From the NCBI GenBank assembly GCA_905183005.1, contig CAJJDO010000002.1, positions 276,532 to 340,531 on the forward strand: 64,000 nt of DNA, written 5' to 3'. The stretch is from Paramecium pentaurelia (lineage: Eukaryota > Ciliophora > Oligohymenophorea > Peniculida > Parameciidae). Shown here in pieces: positions 23,602-36,682 of the stretch. The notes beneath the pieces were generated by a model. That model was not told the origin of the DNA and made no database searches. It was given only the letters and a program-made list of their open reading frames with translations. The translations under genes were made by a program, and so were the position numbers. The first letter of the stretch is position 1, and every line of letters starts with the position of its first letter.

Positions 23602-24689
23602 TTTCCTTTTTATTTCATTCTCAGTTTATAATCTTAATTATTTTAATAGCAAAATTTTTTATTCATTTACATAATTTGAAATATCATCTTCATATGTATT
23701 GAATCTTTTTGATTTTTATCTCTAAGTTACTTATTACTCCTCCAATAATTTAGTACTTAAATTAGTACCTCTTGTGCTTTCTGCACAATTAATCTCCTTA
23801 GGATTGTAATAAAAGTTTTTTAATATTGTTTCTTTTGGAAAATTCTCCATTATATTTTATTAGAGAGTTTTAATTTACTGTAAAAATTCAGCATCTCCTT
23901 AACCAAATTCTTCTTCATCAAAATTAAATGAGTAATAATCTGGTTTAAAAGGAGGATCTATCTTTTTAGACAGTAATTCTTTGTACAAGTATTTGTCACC
24001 CCATTAATTCATCCATGGATGTCTTAATAGAGTTTCAATTCTATCGATTCTGTTTTTAGGATTTTTAGCTAATAATCCATTCAATAAATCTTTTAGAAGA
24101 GAAGACATCTACACTTATGGTGGATAGCTTAATTTCTAATTTAAAATCCTTTAGTAAATTTCATCTGTATTCCTGGAATAGAAAGGTGGTAATCCAGTTA
24201 TTAATTCATAAAGTAATGCCCCTAAACAATATAAATCTAATTGTAAATTGTGTCCTTATTTTAATAACATTTCAGGAGCCATATACTCTGGAGATCCACA
24301 AAAAGAATAGGCTATTTCTTAATCTAATTATTTTGATAGTCCAAAATCTGCAATTCTTACATGTCCATCAAAATCGATTAAAATATTTTCAGGTTTAATA
24401 TCTCTATAAATTATACTTCTATCATGTAAGTGTTTCATGCCTAAACAGATTTCTGCAAAATAAAAAAATGCTTATTCTTCATTCATTCTTTTAACCTAAT
24501 ATAAGATTAATAGAAATGGATTACTTTTCTTAATAAGAAGAATAATTCTCCTCCTGAACAATATTCTAAGACAAAAACTAAATATCTTCTGGATTCAAAA
24601 GCATATTAAATTTTAACAATAAAAGGATGATTCAAATTACTCATTAAGTCTCTTTCATTTTATATAATATTTTGTTTATTTTATGATAT
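23602..24689. repeat. Exact direct repeat, copy 2 (1,088 bp)
   Basis: Second copy of 22513-23600. It lies inside the intact 5' part of the AGC kinase gene, so this copy is in its natural upstream context. Confidence 0.9.
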
Positions 24690-25847
24690 AATGGAGCTTT
24701 TTTCAATTAATTTCATGGCATAAAATTATCCTGATCTTTTTTCCCTTACCATATATACTTTAGAAAATCCACCCATTCCAATACATCTAATGAATTCGAA
24801 ATCTTTTAAACAAACTCTTGATAATCTATTTTCTTATTCTGTTTATAAAATAGGTTCTATGATTAAAGGTTGATTAGGACAATTGGAAAGTAAAGATAAG
24901 GGTCTATCAATTGAAGAAAGTATATAATCAATAGGTATAGAAATATTGTATGTTTTAATTCCAATTATTTAGAGAGAATCATTATCAACGAATTTTTTAT
25001 TAAGTTCTTCTTTGATTAATTCCACTAAGTATTATATTTTATTAGTCGAGATATCAATAGTCATTTTCTATTTTAAAGATTTAAATTGTAAGATGATTTA
25101 AATAAAATCCTATTAAAATTTTCTAAATCCATTTTAAATGTGTACCTAGTTGTAATAGTTTTAATTTTTTCTGTCTAAATTTCAATTCGAGGTTATGAAG
25201 AAGTTTGTGTAGATAATTTTTATGTTTCAATAAATTAAGCACTATTTGATTTTTAATGATTTTATAGTTAATAAATCTATGGTCCAGAAAACTAGTTAGT
25301 TTAATTCTTGACACTAGAAACAATCAAGGATGTTTAGAAATTTAATCTAGCTAAGAGATCAGATGATTATTTTTATTTTGTTTCAGAATTTTATTATTTA
25401 AAGGATTATTCTGGTTTTGCTAAGGGTGAGTATTATTAATTTTTAAATAATTATTTTGGAGCTAGGATTAAGAATTTAAAGTTTACAGTCATCTTATATG
25501 CTTTCTACAGATTTCATTTTAGTTTAGGAATTCTAATTGGAATAAGTTTGAGGTTAAGTTTTCATATGATTACCTCTAGATTTAGGTTATGTTTTGTGAT
25601 TAACTCTTTCTTAACTAGTGATCTTAGGAGACATGAATCCTTTTGATTTTAGTAAATCTTATTATTATATTTTCCGCTAGGTTTATCTACATCTATAGCC
25701 ATAAGTACTATTATAAAGTAATTTTGAGATTTGGCTGTGAAACATTGGATTTAAATATAGTAGATTAGTGAAGACCAATTTATTTACTCTTAAGTAAAGA
25801 CAAATTAATACTTTGCATTCTATTTGGAATATTGGTGAATTAGACAT
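23602..25847 (-). CDS. AGC-family protein kinase with disordered N-terminus, 710 aa when de-duplicated
   Basis: Starts at ATG 25847. Introns of 23 (AAG acceptor), 22, 25, 23 and 29 nt, plus the final nine bases found at 22512-22504, give exactly 711 codons. Residues 1-300 are Ser/Gln-rich and disordered. The kinase domain starts near residue 319: GMGGFSKVY, then AMKLIEKS, LEYCSGGELFFLL, YRDIKPENIL (HRD is YRD), IADFGLSK and CGSPEYMAPE. This is the AGC pattern (PKA/S6K/SGK-like), complete for catalysis. An AGC tail with DPPFKP follows, and a charged helical end. No PH, C1 or C2 domain is seen. Within the window the reading is interrupted by the N and the duplicated block. Confidence 0.88.
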
Positions 25848-26077
25848 TCTTATATTCAAAGCCTCACGATTTGATTGATAATTTATAAGAGCTTAATTTG
25901 ATAACTCTGATGATTAAGTTTTAAGATGTTATTTCTTGGGTGGCATTCTTGTTAATAAAAATATATATATATATATAGTTTAAATTATATATTTTAATAA
26001 ATTAAACATATATCTATTATTTATTTAAATTCTTTATAATTAAATAGATAATTAAAAAAAAGTTTATCATAAGCAAT

Positions 26078-27640
26078 TCATTTGTAACTATTATCATTAT
26101 TTATAACCTTTTTATCATCATATTTAATTTATTAATTACCTTATAAATGCATTTAAAAATAGCAATTATTATCCATTTTAAAATGATAAGAACAATGTTT
26201 ACATTAATAATTATTTAATTTATCTTCTTTTTAATTTTGATGCATATCAATCAATTTTTGTCCAATTAATTATAATTTTGGTTCAAATAATATATTACCT
26301 AATGGAATATCACAAAGTGGACATAAAAAAGATGAAAAAAATTCTAAATTTGCCTCTAAACATTCTTTATGTATAAAATGACAACATTATAACATGATTA
26401 AATCATCATCATATTTCTAACAATAGAAACATATGATATTCATTTCATTTTTTTTTGTATCTTCATCTAATTTTACACCACATAAACATTTCATATTGCT
26501 AAGCTAATTTTCCATTAATAATTCAAGTGAACATAATAAATGATAATAATGTTAACATTAATTCATTGTGACATATTAAGATTATACATCTTATTAGCAT
26601 TTTTAACAAATTTTAATTGGATCACATTTAATACAATAAAATGAATCATCTAGATTTTTAATCTCTGAAAAAAAACCACAATTATTTTTACAAAATTACC
26701 AACTTATTTTTGCCTCTTTCTAAATTATATCTAATTATTTTTCATATATATCATCCCATTCATTTTCTTAATTTATTTATTTAACAATACTTGTAGGATA
26801 ACGTTCCCCACAATAACATATTGCTTTCAAACAATCTTTATAATATAAAAATAAACATATCTTGCACCATTAATGAGAACAAGGTAATATAATTAAAATA
26901 TTAGTCTTTATTAAATGATCTTCTATTTAACATTCATATGATTCAAATTCTAATTTATTATATACCTATGCATCATTTTAATTTTAATTCTTAAATGCAG
27001 TTTATTAGTCAATAAATTTACACATTTTTTTATCATATTTCATTGTTTAATTACATCTAATACAATAGAATTTTTTGCTCTATTATAAATTCTATACTTT
27101 TAAATAAAAAAATAGAAAAGAACAAAATTATGTTTGACATTGTACAACTATCATTTTATCTTAAATTTTTGTTATTAATTGATTCAATTGATATTTCATT
27201 ATTTCATTAACTTATGCTTTTGGATATTCTGTTTCATTAATTATTATTTTTTCATCAGAACAGCATTTTTTATTTTCTTAAAAATGATTAGTAAAACAAT
27301 GAATATCGTAAATGTGTTTACATTTTTTTATTTATATCGTTTTTTATTGATTAACATGTTTATTACAAACTGCACAAACTTAATCTATTTACAATTACCT
27401 AGCAGATAAATCTTTCTAAATTTTAATATTTTATTCCTTTTAAAGATGAAATTTATTTAGGTTGCTCTATATTGTAGGAATAGTTGATATGTGTTCTATT
27501 GGAATATTTGATGGAAGCTATTATTATTATTATTATTCAATTTAACATTCTGATATATTTTATTATTCCATATTCTTTATTTAATGAGGAAGATATTAAT
27601 ATTCCTATCTTCCATATTTCTTTGCTGAACAAATACCCAT
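26078..27640 (-). CDS. Multi-RING zinc-binding protein, 520 aa, intronless
   Basis: A single open frame of 521 codons from MGICSAKK, where Gly2 and Cys4 suggest myristoyl and palmitoyl membrane anchoring. After about 100 Gln-rich residues come successive zinc-binding blocks: CAVCNKH with CKHIYDIHC; FYCIRC; then SYECQIE...PCSHQWCKIC...CYCGERYP; CKNNCGFF...FYCIKCD...CQKC; CQHYYHLLC; and CFYCQKYDDD...CCHFIHKEC...CPLCD; ending with CKHC. The order RING, Cys-rich linker, RING resembles RBR-type or repeated RING ubiquitin ligases. I cannot identify a definite catalytic Cys of the RBR kind. A 1.56-kb gene without introns is notable here. It is probably a membrane-tethered E3 ligase. Confidence 0.75.
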
Positions 27641-27812
27641 CTTTTGAAATTTAATACAAAAAATTAATATTTTTATCAATAAATTCATATAAAGAATTTG
27701 TTTTTAATGATTTGTAAATAATAACAATGAATTGTACCTTGAAGTGTCTTAAAACTATTTACTTTAAATAAATGATTTAATTTTTATATTAGTTAATTAT
27801 AAAATTTGACTT

Positions 27813-29008
27813 ATGAAATGCTTGAATGCAGAATCTGAACTTTAAACAACTATTCATTCGAAACAATATCCTTCTGAAATTAACAGTCCTTAAGCAGAGA
27901 GATAGGCAATTCAATAAAAAAAGAGAAAATGGAATAGTGATGAAATGGCAAAATATTGTCCAATTGATATACCTAATGCATTTTAATATGATAAGATTAA
28001 TGGATAGAAGTTTCGATTATTTTTAGATGGGAAGTACTCTGCAAATAAATTGGTAAAAGATATGAATGTAGTAACAAAGAGGAAACGATTAACATAATTA
28101 GAATAAGAATTCCATAAACAAAAAGAGGAATAATAATTAAGAAAGGAATTAGTGGAAAGAAGATTTGCAAAAGTAAGGACATTGATTAATACAAATATTA
28201 AATTAAGAGAAGTAAACAGTTTTATATATCTTTAATTTAGTCCTTGAAGCTAGAATCTAACTTGAAAGGAAGTAGAATGTTCTCTCAATTAAATAACCAT
28301 ATAGTTGATCATATAGCTAAAATTAAATCAAAGGATTTATTGACTGATAGAATTGATGGAGTTAGATAATGTGAACCAACAAAACTTTATGATTATAGTA
28401 ATTCTGGAATAAAGTTAAAATTTAATAAGAAATAAAAGCTTATTAAATCTTAAACCTAATATTGTTTGAAATAAGCAGCCTCTTTAGAAGTTTAAGATCA
28501 TGTTGAATAGTATTTTAAATAATAATAAGATGCCTTACATTCTATTGAATTTAAATAAAAAAGAAAGGCAAAATTGAAAATTATATCTGATAGAAAGCAT
28601 CGTAAATATTTTACAGAATTTGATATCAATATATAAAATAAGAAGGCACCTCCATCAATTAAGGATGTGCAATTATTTAAATATATTCATGGATAGATGT
28701 TAATAGAAAGATTTTAATAAAAATAAGATGATTAAAAAGAGTATTTCGGAAATATCTTGAGAAATAAAAAAAGTTATCATATTCTTTCAAATTTTGATAA
28801 ACCTTCAGAATTATATGCATTTGATGATTGTGATTAATCTTTCGAATCAATGAAAGAGATGAAACTTTCCAATCTCTATGCTCAAAGTATTGATTTACAA
28901 AAAAAATTATTGACAGAAAGAAGAATTGTGAATTAAGTATAACAATCTAAATAAATAGATTAAACTACTAATTTAATTTAGGTTGTCAATAAACAAAAAT
29001 TAAAATGA
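27813..29008 (+). CDS. Hypothetical protein, 388 aa, basic and helical
   Basis: One 29-nt intron (GTAAAC...ATTTAG) removes an in-frame TGA and gives 389 codons. The N-terminal half is Lys/Arg/Gln/Glu-rich with a likely coiled coil around residues 95-150. The protein is strongly basic, with many Lys and Asp patches and no signal peptide, membrane segment or known domain. The open antisense frames here are shorter and poorer. Function unknown; the composition would suit an RNA-binding or cytoskeletal protein. Confidence 0.7.
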
Positions 29009-29085
29009 TTATTATTTATATATATCCATTACATTCTCTAATTATATTTAACTATATATATATATATGATTTTATTTTAAAAGAA

Positions 29086-31242
29086 TCATACAAGTGTAAT
29101 AAAAGTTTAATGCATAAATCTCTTAGCCATTAATGAATTTATTTCTTCCCAATTTCCACTCAACACTGAATATCTATTAATTAAATATATAATCTTACTT
29201 TTCAACTGAATCCAGAGGACCATTATCAAATCCTCCAAATACATAGATATATTAATTATCAGGAGTTGGTAATGCTGATAATGTGCATCTAGGATGAATC
29301 ATAGACTCTATTAATGTCCATCTACCATCCTCATATTTTTCTACACTATTTAAATATTAAGTTCCATCAAACCCTCCAATTGCATAAATACCATCAGGTA
29401 ATGAAACACCTGCTAATGCTCTTCTTGGTATATTTAATGGAGCACAATGACCCCATTTCCCTGAAGTAAATACTTCAACAGTTTTTAGACAAGTGTTGAC
29501 TAAATTAGATAATTATATTTATATACATTAACCTCCAAATCCTCCTATGGCAAATATGGCATTTTCATACATGCAAACAGCTAATTCATCTCTAGCTTCA
29601 ATCATTGATGGAAATTTAATCCAATTATTATCAATTTAATTAAAACAATCAAAATCTTTTAAATTTTCTAAAAAAATTAATAATTTTAATTACCTTAACC
29701 ATCATTACCACCAATTACATAAATAAATTAATTTACATTTAATGTTCCGAATCCACTTCTAGAAGATGGTAATTTTATTTTTGATGGAATAACCTTTTTA
29801 TCCTTATAATTATATTCTTCACAAGTATCAATACGAACTCCATCAACTTTGCCTCCTATTAATAAAACATTTCCATTAATTAAATGTGCAATTCCAAATT
29901 TACATCTATTATTTTTTAATTAATCTTTCTCACTAGGATAATCTGTTTTTATATCATATTTTTCAACTATTTATTTTAAACTATCAACAAAACCACCTAT
30001 TGTGATATATTAATAATCCATTGACATATGACTAACATTAGTCAATTCAGGTTCGAAATCATGAATTGAATTTAAAAATGTATTCATTTCTTATTTTGAA
30101 TCATCTTAATTTAAAAATGGAGATTAAGGATCTTAACTAACTTTTGATTAATTCTTAAATAATCTTCTAGGAGTACTATGATCTCTATCTTTTCTTCTTT
30201 CTATACTTTTATCATAATTTCTTTCTTTCATTTAATTTCTAGCTTCCTAAAAGTTTGTTAATCTCACTTAATTATTTTATTTTTCTTCAACCTTTTTTTT
30301 TAAATTAATTTAAACAGCACAAGGTCCATTAGTTTCACATAATGGTACTTTTTTAGATTAATTCATTTTTTTTTGTTATTATGATTATAATTAAAGAATT
30401 TAATTCTATTATTATTGATATTGAGCATTATAAGATTGTTACTACTAATTATTATTACTCTATTTTTTTATAGATTAAACTATTTTTTATTGAGTGGATG
30501 CAGTCTATTATGTAGGTGGAGGTGGCAAGACTTATTGAGAATTGACTTTTTTTGATAAAACTTTAATTAGGTTTTAATTCTCTAATTCTTTATTAAGTTC
30601 AGGGAATTTTATAGTCTAATCAATTGTAACTATGGATTTAGGTAATTTATTAATGAGTTTAGTTCTATTTTGAGTTGTCTATAGAAATTTTATAGGATCC
30701 TAAGACTTTTCATCTAATTCAGATAGTTCTTGTAAATAATCATTTATATCCTATAATTGAACTTGGATCTTTGATTGATTTTAAGAAATCTATTGTCTCT
30801 AGTTGATGAGTGACTAATTTAACTAATAGATAGTTGGATAAGTAGTATACTTGTTCTTGAAGTCTAGATTCTCGCTCTTATATGGATTGACGAATTGAAT
30901 TGAAGAATTTGGTGATTTCTATGTTGAGTCTTTGATAGTCTATATCGAGTTGGTCATTCATTTATGCTAACTATTGAAATTGTTTAATGGCTTTCTAGTG
31001 ATTTAATTGAACATTTTCAGAGATGGAGTAGAATCTATTTAATTCTAATCTTAAACTCTAAATAGAGGGATAGGGAATACATCTTCTAGTGATTGAAACT
31101 AATGGCCTTTATGACCATCGTAGAGAATGCAATTAATACATAATAAAGAACAATCATCGGAACAGAATGCTAAGTATTTTATTGATAAGATACCTTCTAT
31201 ATGTTTGATGTGTTTCTGACAAATGGTGGATAAGGTACTCAT
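29086..31242 (-). CDS. B-box, coiled-coil and kelch-repeat protein (TRIM-like), 675 aa
   Basis: Five introns (23, 28, 26, 27 and 25 nt) give 676 codons. The N-terminus is a B-box zinc finger (CQKH...FCSDDCSLLCINC...HKGHQ), then a coiled coil (about residues 55-170) and a Ser/Gln-rich linker. The last 270 residues are kelch repeats with the GG doublets (ITIGGF, LIGGKVDG, YVIGGNDG, FAIGGFGG, YAIGGFDG, FGGFDNG), consistent with a six-bladed propeller. There is no RING before the B-box, so this is a RING-less TRIM-like scaffold rather than a proven ubiquitin ligase. Kelch propellers bind protein partners or actin. It is cytosolic. Confidence 0.88.
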
Positions 31243-31423
31243 TAATGATGAATAGTCTTTATATACAAAAATTCAAATATTTAATTAATAATATAGTTAA
31301 CATATACATTTTCTTTTTAGTTTTATTAATAATAAAAATTAATCTAACAAAGAGGAGTATGTTGCATATATTGCTTAATTGGAGATATAATAATTTAATA
31401 ATTAATTTTTAACAGAAACATTA

Positions 31424-31681
31424 ATGTCACTTCAAATAGTCAATTTACCAGAGTTTAGTTATAAGTCAAATACACATAGATCATTGGATCTTGAAAACTT
31501 CTTCAAAGAATTTGAAATGAAACAATTCTTAGAAGAATGCAATTACTCATAATAAGAATTATATGTTGAATGCAGAAAAATGAAATAATTCCAACAGAAA
31601 CGCAAATTAAAACTCAACCATTATATAAATAGTTATTTAGAGTCACCCTCAATAATTAGTCCAGTTTAATTATTGCTTTGA
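31424..31681 (+). CDS. Small hypothetical protein, 85 aa
   Basis: Intronless 86-codon frame starting MSLQIVNLPEFSYK and ending in TGA. Charged and helical, with several Gln and Glu. It lies 40 bp from the stop of the convergent EF-hand gene. No domain seen. Codon texture is good, but with this length it is a modest call. Confidence 0.5.
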
Positions 31682-31721
31682 AATGCAATTACTATTATAT
31701 ATATTCTACTTATTTATTTAA

Positions 31722-32399
31722 TCATTCCAAACTGATTCCTTGTTTTCTTAATGAATCCAATACCAATTATTCATAATCTTCTAAAGTCACTTTACCATCT
31801 CCATCAGTATCAGTCATCTAAATCCAAATAGTTACATCCTCCTTTGTTGGTTAATAATCATTCATTCCCATATGCTTATAAGTTTCTTTCAATAACTCAG
31901 GTACCTTTTAATTTATAAATACAATTCTTTTACCTCTTCCTCAGTTAAAAATCCTGATCCATCTTTATCCACAAACTTAAAGATACGTCTAGCCACCTCC
32001 AATCTTTCTTGTGCTATTCTTGATAACTTCTCTGGTACTCTCTTTACTGGTTAAGCTGGTGGTTGTCCAGAAAAGTACTTCTAAACCAATTATTCAATAT
32101 CCTCTGTATGAACACGTCCAGTCGATTTCCCTTAAAATAACTATAAACTTACTATCTAAAATGGCCTAACAATTAGAAACATCTTAAGAAGTTGGATTAA
32201 ATCCTTTATTCATAGCTCTATAGGCATCTGATAACATCATGGCAATCTCGTTTTATTCAATATAACCATCCTTGTTTGAATCATATAACTCCATCACTTG
32301 TTTTGCTATCTATTTGCATTTCTCTGGTTCAAAAACACCACCAAATTAAACTCTATCTGATAATTGATAACCTGAACTTCTTAACTTATTAGTATCCAT
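31722..32399 (-). CDS. EF-hand calcium-binding protein, 208 aa
   Basis: Two introns (22 nt GTAAGT...TTTAAG and 29 nt GTAAAA...AAAAG, both with AAG acceptors) give 209 codons. Three clear EF-hand loops are visible: DSNKDGYIEQNE near residue 47, DKDGSGFLTEEE near residue 140, and DTDGDGKVTLED near residue 185. Their spacing gives one lone hand and a C-terminal pair. Each loop has Asp at position 1, Gly at 6 and Glu or Asp at 12, so calcium binding is expected. There is no myristoylation site. Paramecium uses many such proteins in ciliary beating, trichocyst release and contractility; which one applies here is not evident. Confidence 0.9.
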
Positions 32400-32579
32400 T
32401 TATTTATTAATATCAATCTTTATTTTTTATTAGAATTTTATTTAATAATTATATACATCCCCTATTTATTCCAATTCCTTAAGAACTTATATAGAAACCA
32501 ATCAATTCATATAATACTTCTTTAAATATGAATAATCATTATCTATATATATTATATTTTAATTTAAAAAAGATATTAA

Positions 32580-33463
32580 ATGGTATTAAATATATTGATA
32601 TTCATAGCCTAAAGCAGCAAAAACATCTAAAGCTAAGAAATTATAAAAAAGAGTTGCAGATAGAAAAAAGAATCCTTTATTTGTTAAGGAAGCTAAAAAT
32701 TTCAGAATTGGCAATGATGTTTAACCAAAAAGAGATCTATCTAGATATGTTAGATGGCCTAGATATATTTTACTTCATAGATAAAAGAAAATATTACTTT
32801 AAAGAATCAAAGTACCAGCTGCAATCCATTAATTCAGCAGAACATTAGATAAAAATTAATGTAAAATACTATCATTTAAAGTTATCAGCTTCTAAAGTAT
32901 TGAGTTTATTGAAGAAATATTCACCAGAAACAAAAACTGAAAAGAAATAAAGATTAACAAAATTAGCTGAATAAAAAGCATAAGCTTAAAAAGGTGAATC
33001 AAAAAAAGTATAAGTCTTGAAATTTGGTCTTAATCATGTTACTACATTGGTTGAAACTAAAAAAGCAAAATTAGTTTTAATAGCTTATGATGTAGATCCA
33101 ATTGAATTAGTAGTATGGTTACCTTAATTATGTAGAAGATAAGAAGTTCCTTTCTGTTTCATAAAAAGTATTAATGTTTATATTATAATATTAGATAAGG
33201 CTAGATTGGGAGCATTGGTTCATTAAAAAACAGCTACTTGTGTTGCTTTGACTGATGTCAGAAAAGAGGATCAAGCTGAATTTGATAATTTAGTAATAAA
33301 TTAATATAATTATAAGGCTCGTGATTTGAGATAACATTACAATGAAAATCATGAACTTTTAAGAACAATTGGAGGAGGATAAGTAGGAATAAAATCAAGA
33401 CATCAATAAGAGGCTTTAAAAAAAGCTTTGGAATTGGAAGAGTTAAAAAAGACATCACAATGA
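32580..33463 (+). CDS. RPL7A: Large ribosomal subunit protein eL8 (L7a)
   Basis: The start codon ATG 32580 is followed at once by a 25-nt intron, giving MPKAAKTSKAKK. Two more introns (28 nt with CAG acceptor; 27 nt TAG) give 268 codons. Family blocks are plain: KNPLFVKEAKNFRIGNDVQPKRDL, RYVRWPRYILLHRQ, KYSPETKTEKKQ, GLNHVTTLVE, AYDVDPIELVVWLP and KARLGALVHQK. These identify eL8 of the 60S subunit, a L7Ae/kink-turn RNA-binding fold that contacts 25S rRNA. Length 267 is normal. Ribosomal protein genes with an intron right after ATG recur in this window (eL18 has the same design). Confidence 0.96.
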
Positions 33464-33496
33464 AAATTCTTAAATTACAAAGTATATTAATATAGT

Positions 33497-34091
33497 TCAT
33501 TATTCAATAAATAATTATTAATCTGTCTTTGATGGTGATTCATTAATTGTTTCTTCTTTCTAAACACTTTATTAACTTGTAATAATTTATGCTAATGGAT
33601 TATAATCATCAAAAAATATCTTATATCTTACTAAAATACAATATTGTTATACATTTGTTGATATCAATTTAAGATTAGACTTGTTTACACTTTTTTTATT
33701 AATTGATCTAATTTTGAATTCCAAAAAATAAAGGTTTAGCTAATTTCTTTTCTTTATCTTTATCTTCATTCAATAAATACCTTCCCTTTCTATAAAAGGG
33801 ACTCTTTATTTCAGTAATCATTTCAGTAATCTGATGTTAAAACTTCTCTTTCTTTTAATCCTTAACTGTATTTTTAATTGAAGGACTACAAATTATCTTC
33901 TTTAAATCATCTTCATATTAAGGTATTTATATTAATTCAAGTTTTTTTTGTTATTTTGTTTAATGAATTAAGTTTTTAGAAAATTTTCTATTTTTTTCCA
34001 ATTTCTTAATGTAAGATTGAAAATTTTGATCTGATTTTAATCCTTTGTTTTCAATATTTCTTATAAATAATTCATAATTATGTGTTCCCAT
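33497..34091 (-). CDS. Hypothetical protein, 190 aa, Lys/Gln-rich
   Basis: One 22-nt intron (GTATAA...TTTTAG) gives 191 codons from MGTHNYELF. Mostly charged and helical, with a stretch SPFYRKGRYLLNE around residue 110. It is convergent with eL8, whose stop codon lies 34 bp away. No signal peptide, membrane helix or known domain. Function unknown. Confidence 0.65.
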
Positions 34092-34344
34092 TTTATTTTA
34101 GGGATTGTTTGCAACATTTGATTTCTAAATTAAATGAACAGAATTTTATCTATTTTTTTGATGAGTAGTTTAGCTCCTTTAGGAATAGAGTCTGTATGTT
34201 CTTATAGGATTAAATGGATTGAAAGGGAATTGTTAATTATTTTGAGTCATTATATAATTTATTATTAAATATAATTGAAAGTAATGTGATTCTTATTTTG
34301 ATATCTCATAAAAAGAGCTTTAATATAATATTATTAATAATTAA

Positions 34345-36649
34345 ATGAATGCTGATAAATTAAAGAGCTTAAAGAATTTCTTTGATTCGGAATACTTTAC
34401 ACCTGAGATGCTTTTGCAAAATATCTCAAAATATAGGGATTAACCTGATGTTTTAAATTTATTAGCTGAGTGTATGATTAAAATACCAGAGAAGACAATA
34501 ACATTTTATTCACCTTAATTTTGTTAATTGCTTATAAAGACAGAAGTTTAATAACTATTTGATTTCTTTAAGAGGTTGTGTAATCAATCAATGTCAATGT
34601 TTTTTAATGTACATAATTTATATGAACGTTAAAGTTGTATTGGTTATTGGGGGCATATCTATAATTGGAGAAGCATAAGAAGAAGAAGTAAAAGATAGAT
34701 CAATTATTAAGAGTATTTGTGTAAAATTAATATTAGTAAATGGAAATGTCAATGGTAAATGGTTAATTTAATGAAAAGAGATTTGAATAATTAGATAAAG
34801 AAGAATAGAATAAAATCTTATTAAAAGATTTTTAAGAAAAAGACTTAAGATAAGAATATTTTACAGAAGTATAAAGATTTATGGGAACCTTGATTAAACA
34901 TTCTTTAGTATTGAAAGAATTTGCAAAAGAGGATCGTAAACATCATCTAAAATTACTTATAAAAAAATAAAATTAAAATTTATAGAGAATAGTAAAGAAA
35001 TTTTAACTTGGAATATCATTACCATTTTATGATGATGATAAATAATAGAATAATTCTAATTGTATTGTAAATATTATGGAAAAACATTAAATTTGTTTTC
35101 ATACAAAAAAAAGAGTGCCTTATTTGATATTAGTAGAAACAATTAAGTAAAAATTTGGTTTATTAGAGATAGTCCCATAGAAATGAATCAATATCAGGTT
35201 ATACCAGCATAATTGTAGGCCAATATTGAAGTAGCTGGTTATATTGAGGCTTAATTGAATGATTAAGGATTTGAAAGATAAATGGCATAAATAGATTTGG
35301 AAGAATAAAAATTATATCATGAAGCTTTAGAGAAAATTATGAAGATGGAAAAGAAAGGAAAACGATAAAGTTAGATAATGTAAAGTATTGATCAATATAT
35401 GTAAAAATAAGTGAAAGTAACATCAATTGATAACAATAGAAATAATAAATCTCTGATGATTATGACAAAAAGAATACAGAATAATAATAATAATAATAAT
35501 AATAAGATGTATTTCATCGTAAACGATTATTATCATTATAAACTATTAGATTACCTTAAAATATACGAAAATCAAGATCTTAAGAAAAGAATGAAGAAAA
35601 ACATAATGAATTTCAGAAATAATTATAAATGATATTACCAGTAGAAAAATTATATGTGCTTAATAAATTTAAAAAAAGAAACTTTCTATTATGGGAATAA
35701 GTAAATTCATTATATAATTAAAAAAGAGTTGGGAAGAAAAAATAAAAAGTTACAAAAAAGAATCAAGATACTAAAACTTTCCATCTTTCAAGATTAGACC
35801 TATTATAATTAAAGGAGGTGATGATCTCAGATAAGAAATGTTTGCAATTTAAATGATGAAATAATTCAATAAGATATTTAAAGAATCAGATTTGAATCTC
35901 TATTTAAGACCATATTAAATTATTGTTACTTCAGCTAATTCTGGAATTGTAGGTATTATATATAAACATTTAATAGAATATATTCCAAATACAATATCAA
36001 TTGATTCACTTAAGAAAATGTTTGGAAATGGTACTAAAACATTATACTAAATATATTAAGAAGTATTTGGAAACTCATTTGAAGAAGCATAAAAGAATTT
36101 TATTGAAAGTTTAGCCAGTTATTCTTTATTTTCATATTTGATGTAGGTATAAATCAATCTTATTTAATTGATAGATTAAAGATAGACATAATGGAAATTT
36201 ATTAATAGATGATAAAGGTCATATTATTCATATTGATTTTGGTTTCTTATTGTAAACATCTCCAGGTGGTGTTAATTTTGAATCAGCACCTTTTAAATTG
36301 ACTTAAGAATATTTGGAATTAATGAAAGGTAGAGAAAGTGATTATTTTGGATATTTCAAATCATTAATGACAAAAGGATTTTTAGCTTTAAAGAAATATG
36401 TAATAGAAATTGAGAATTTCTTTAAAATAATGGTTGAAAAATCAGATTTGCCTTGTTTTGCTAATTTAGATTTAAAGGTATTTACTAATAGATTTTAATT
36501 AAATGCAACTGATTAAGAAGTATAAATATTTATATATATATCTATAGATTATGGGTTTAGTAGATAGATTGATAAATTAAAGTTTATCAAGTTGGAGAAC
36601 AGCTTAATATGATAATTTTCAGAAGAGAACAAATGGAATATTGCCTTGA
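34345..36649 (+). CDS. Phosphatidylinositol 4-kinase, type III beta-like, 701 aa
   Basis: Eight introns (26, 24, 20, 23, 26, 24, 28 and 28 nt; two end in AAG) reduce 2,305 bp to exactly 702 codons. An N-terminal lipid-kinase unique helical region ends in LYWLLGAYLQLEKH. The kinase N-lobe has LPFYDDD and RVPYLILVE. A Gln-rich insert of about 100 residues follows (an octamer of Gln among TAA codons). Then comes KGGDDLRQEMFAIQMM, the catalytic loop IKDRHNGNLLIDD, and HIDFGFLLQTSPGG. These are the PI3K/PI4K signatures with catalytic Asp, Asn and the activation-loop DFG present. PI4K-beta makes PI4P on the Golgi. It is short compared with animal PI4KB, consistent with the yeast Pik1-type core only. 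Confidence 0.93.
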
Positions 36650-36682
36650 ATTATTCATTCACATTTTATATTAATATAATTA

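Noticed and set aside
25055..25070. An apparent overlap (ATGA) between an upstream gene and the AGC kinase start.
   Set aside because: A 23-nt GTACAC...ATTTAG intron joins the upstream exons to the kinase frame and gives an exact 711-codon gene, so there is one gene and no overlap.
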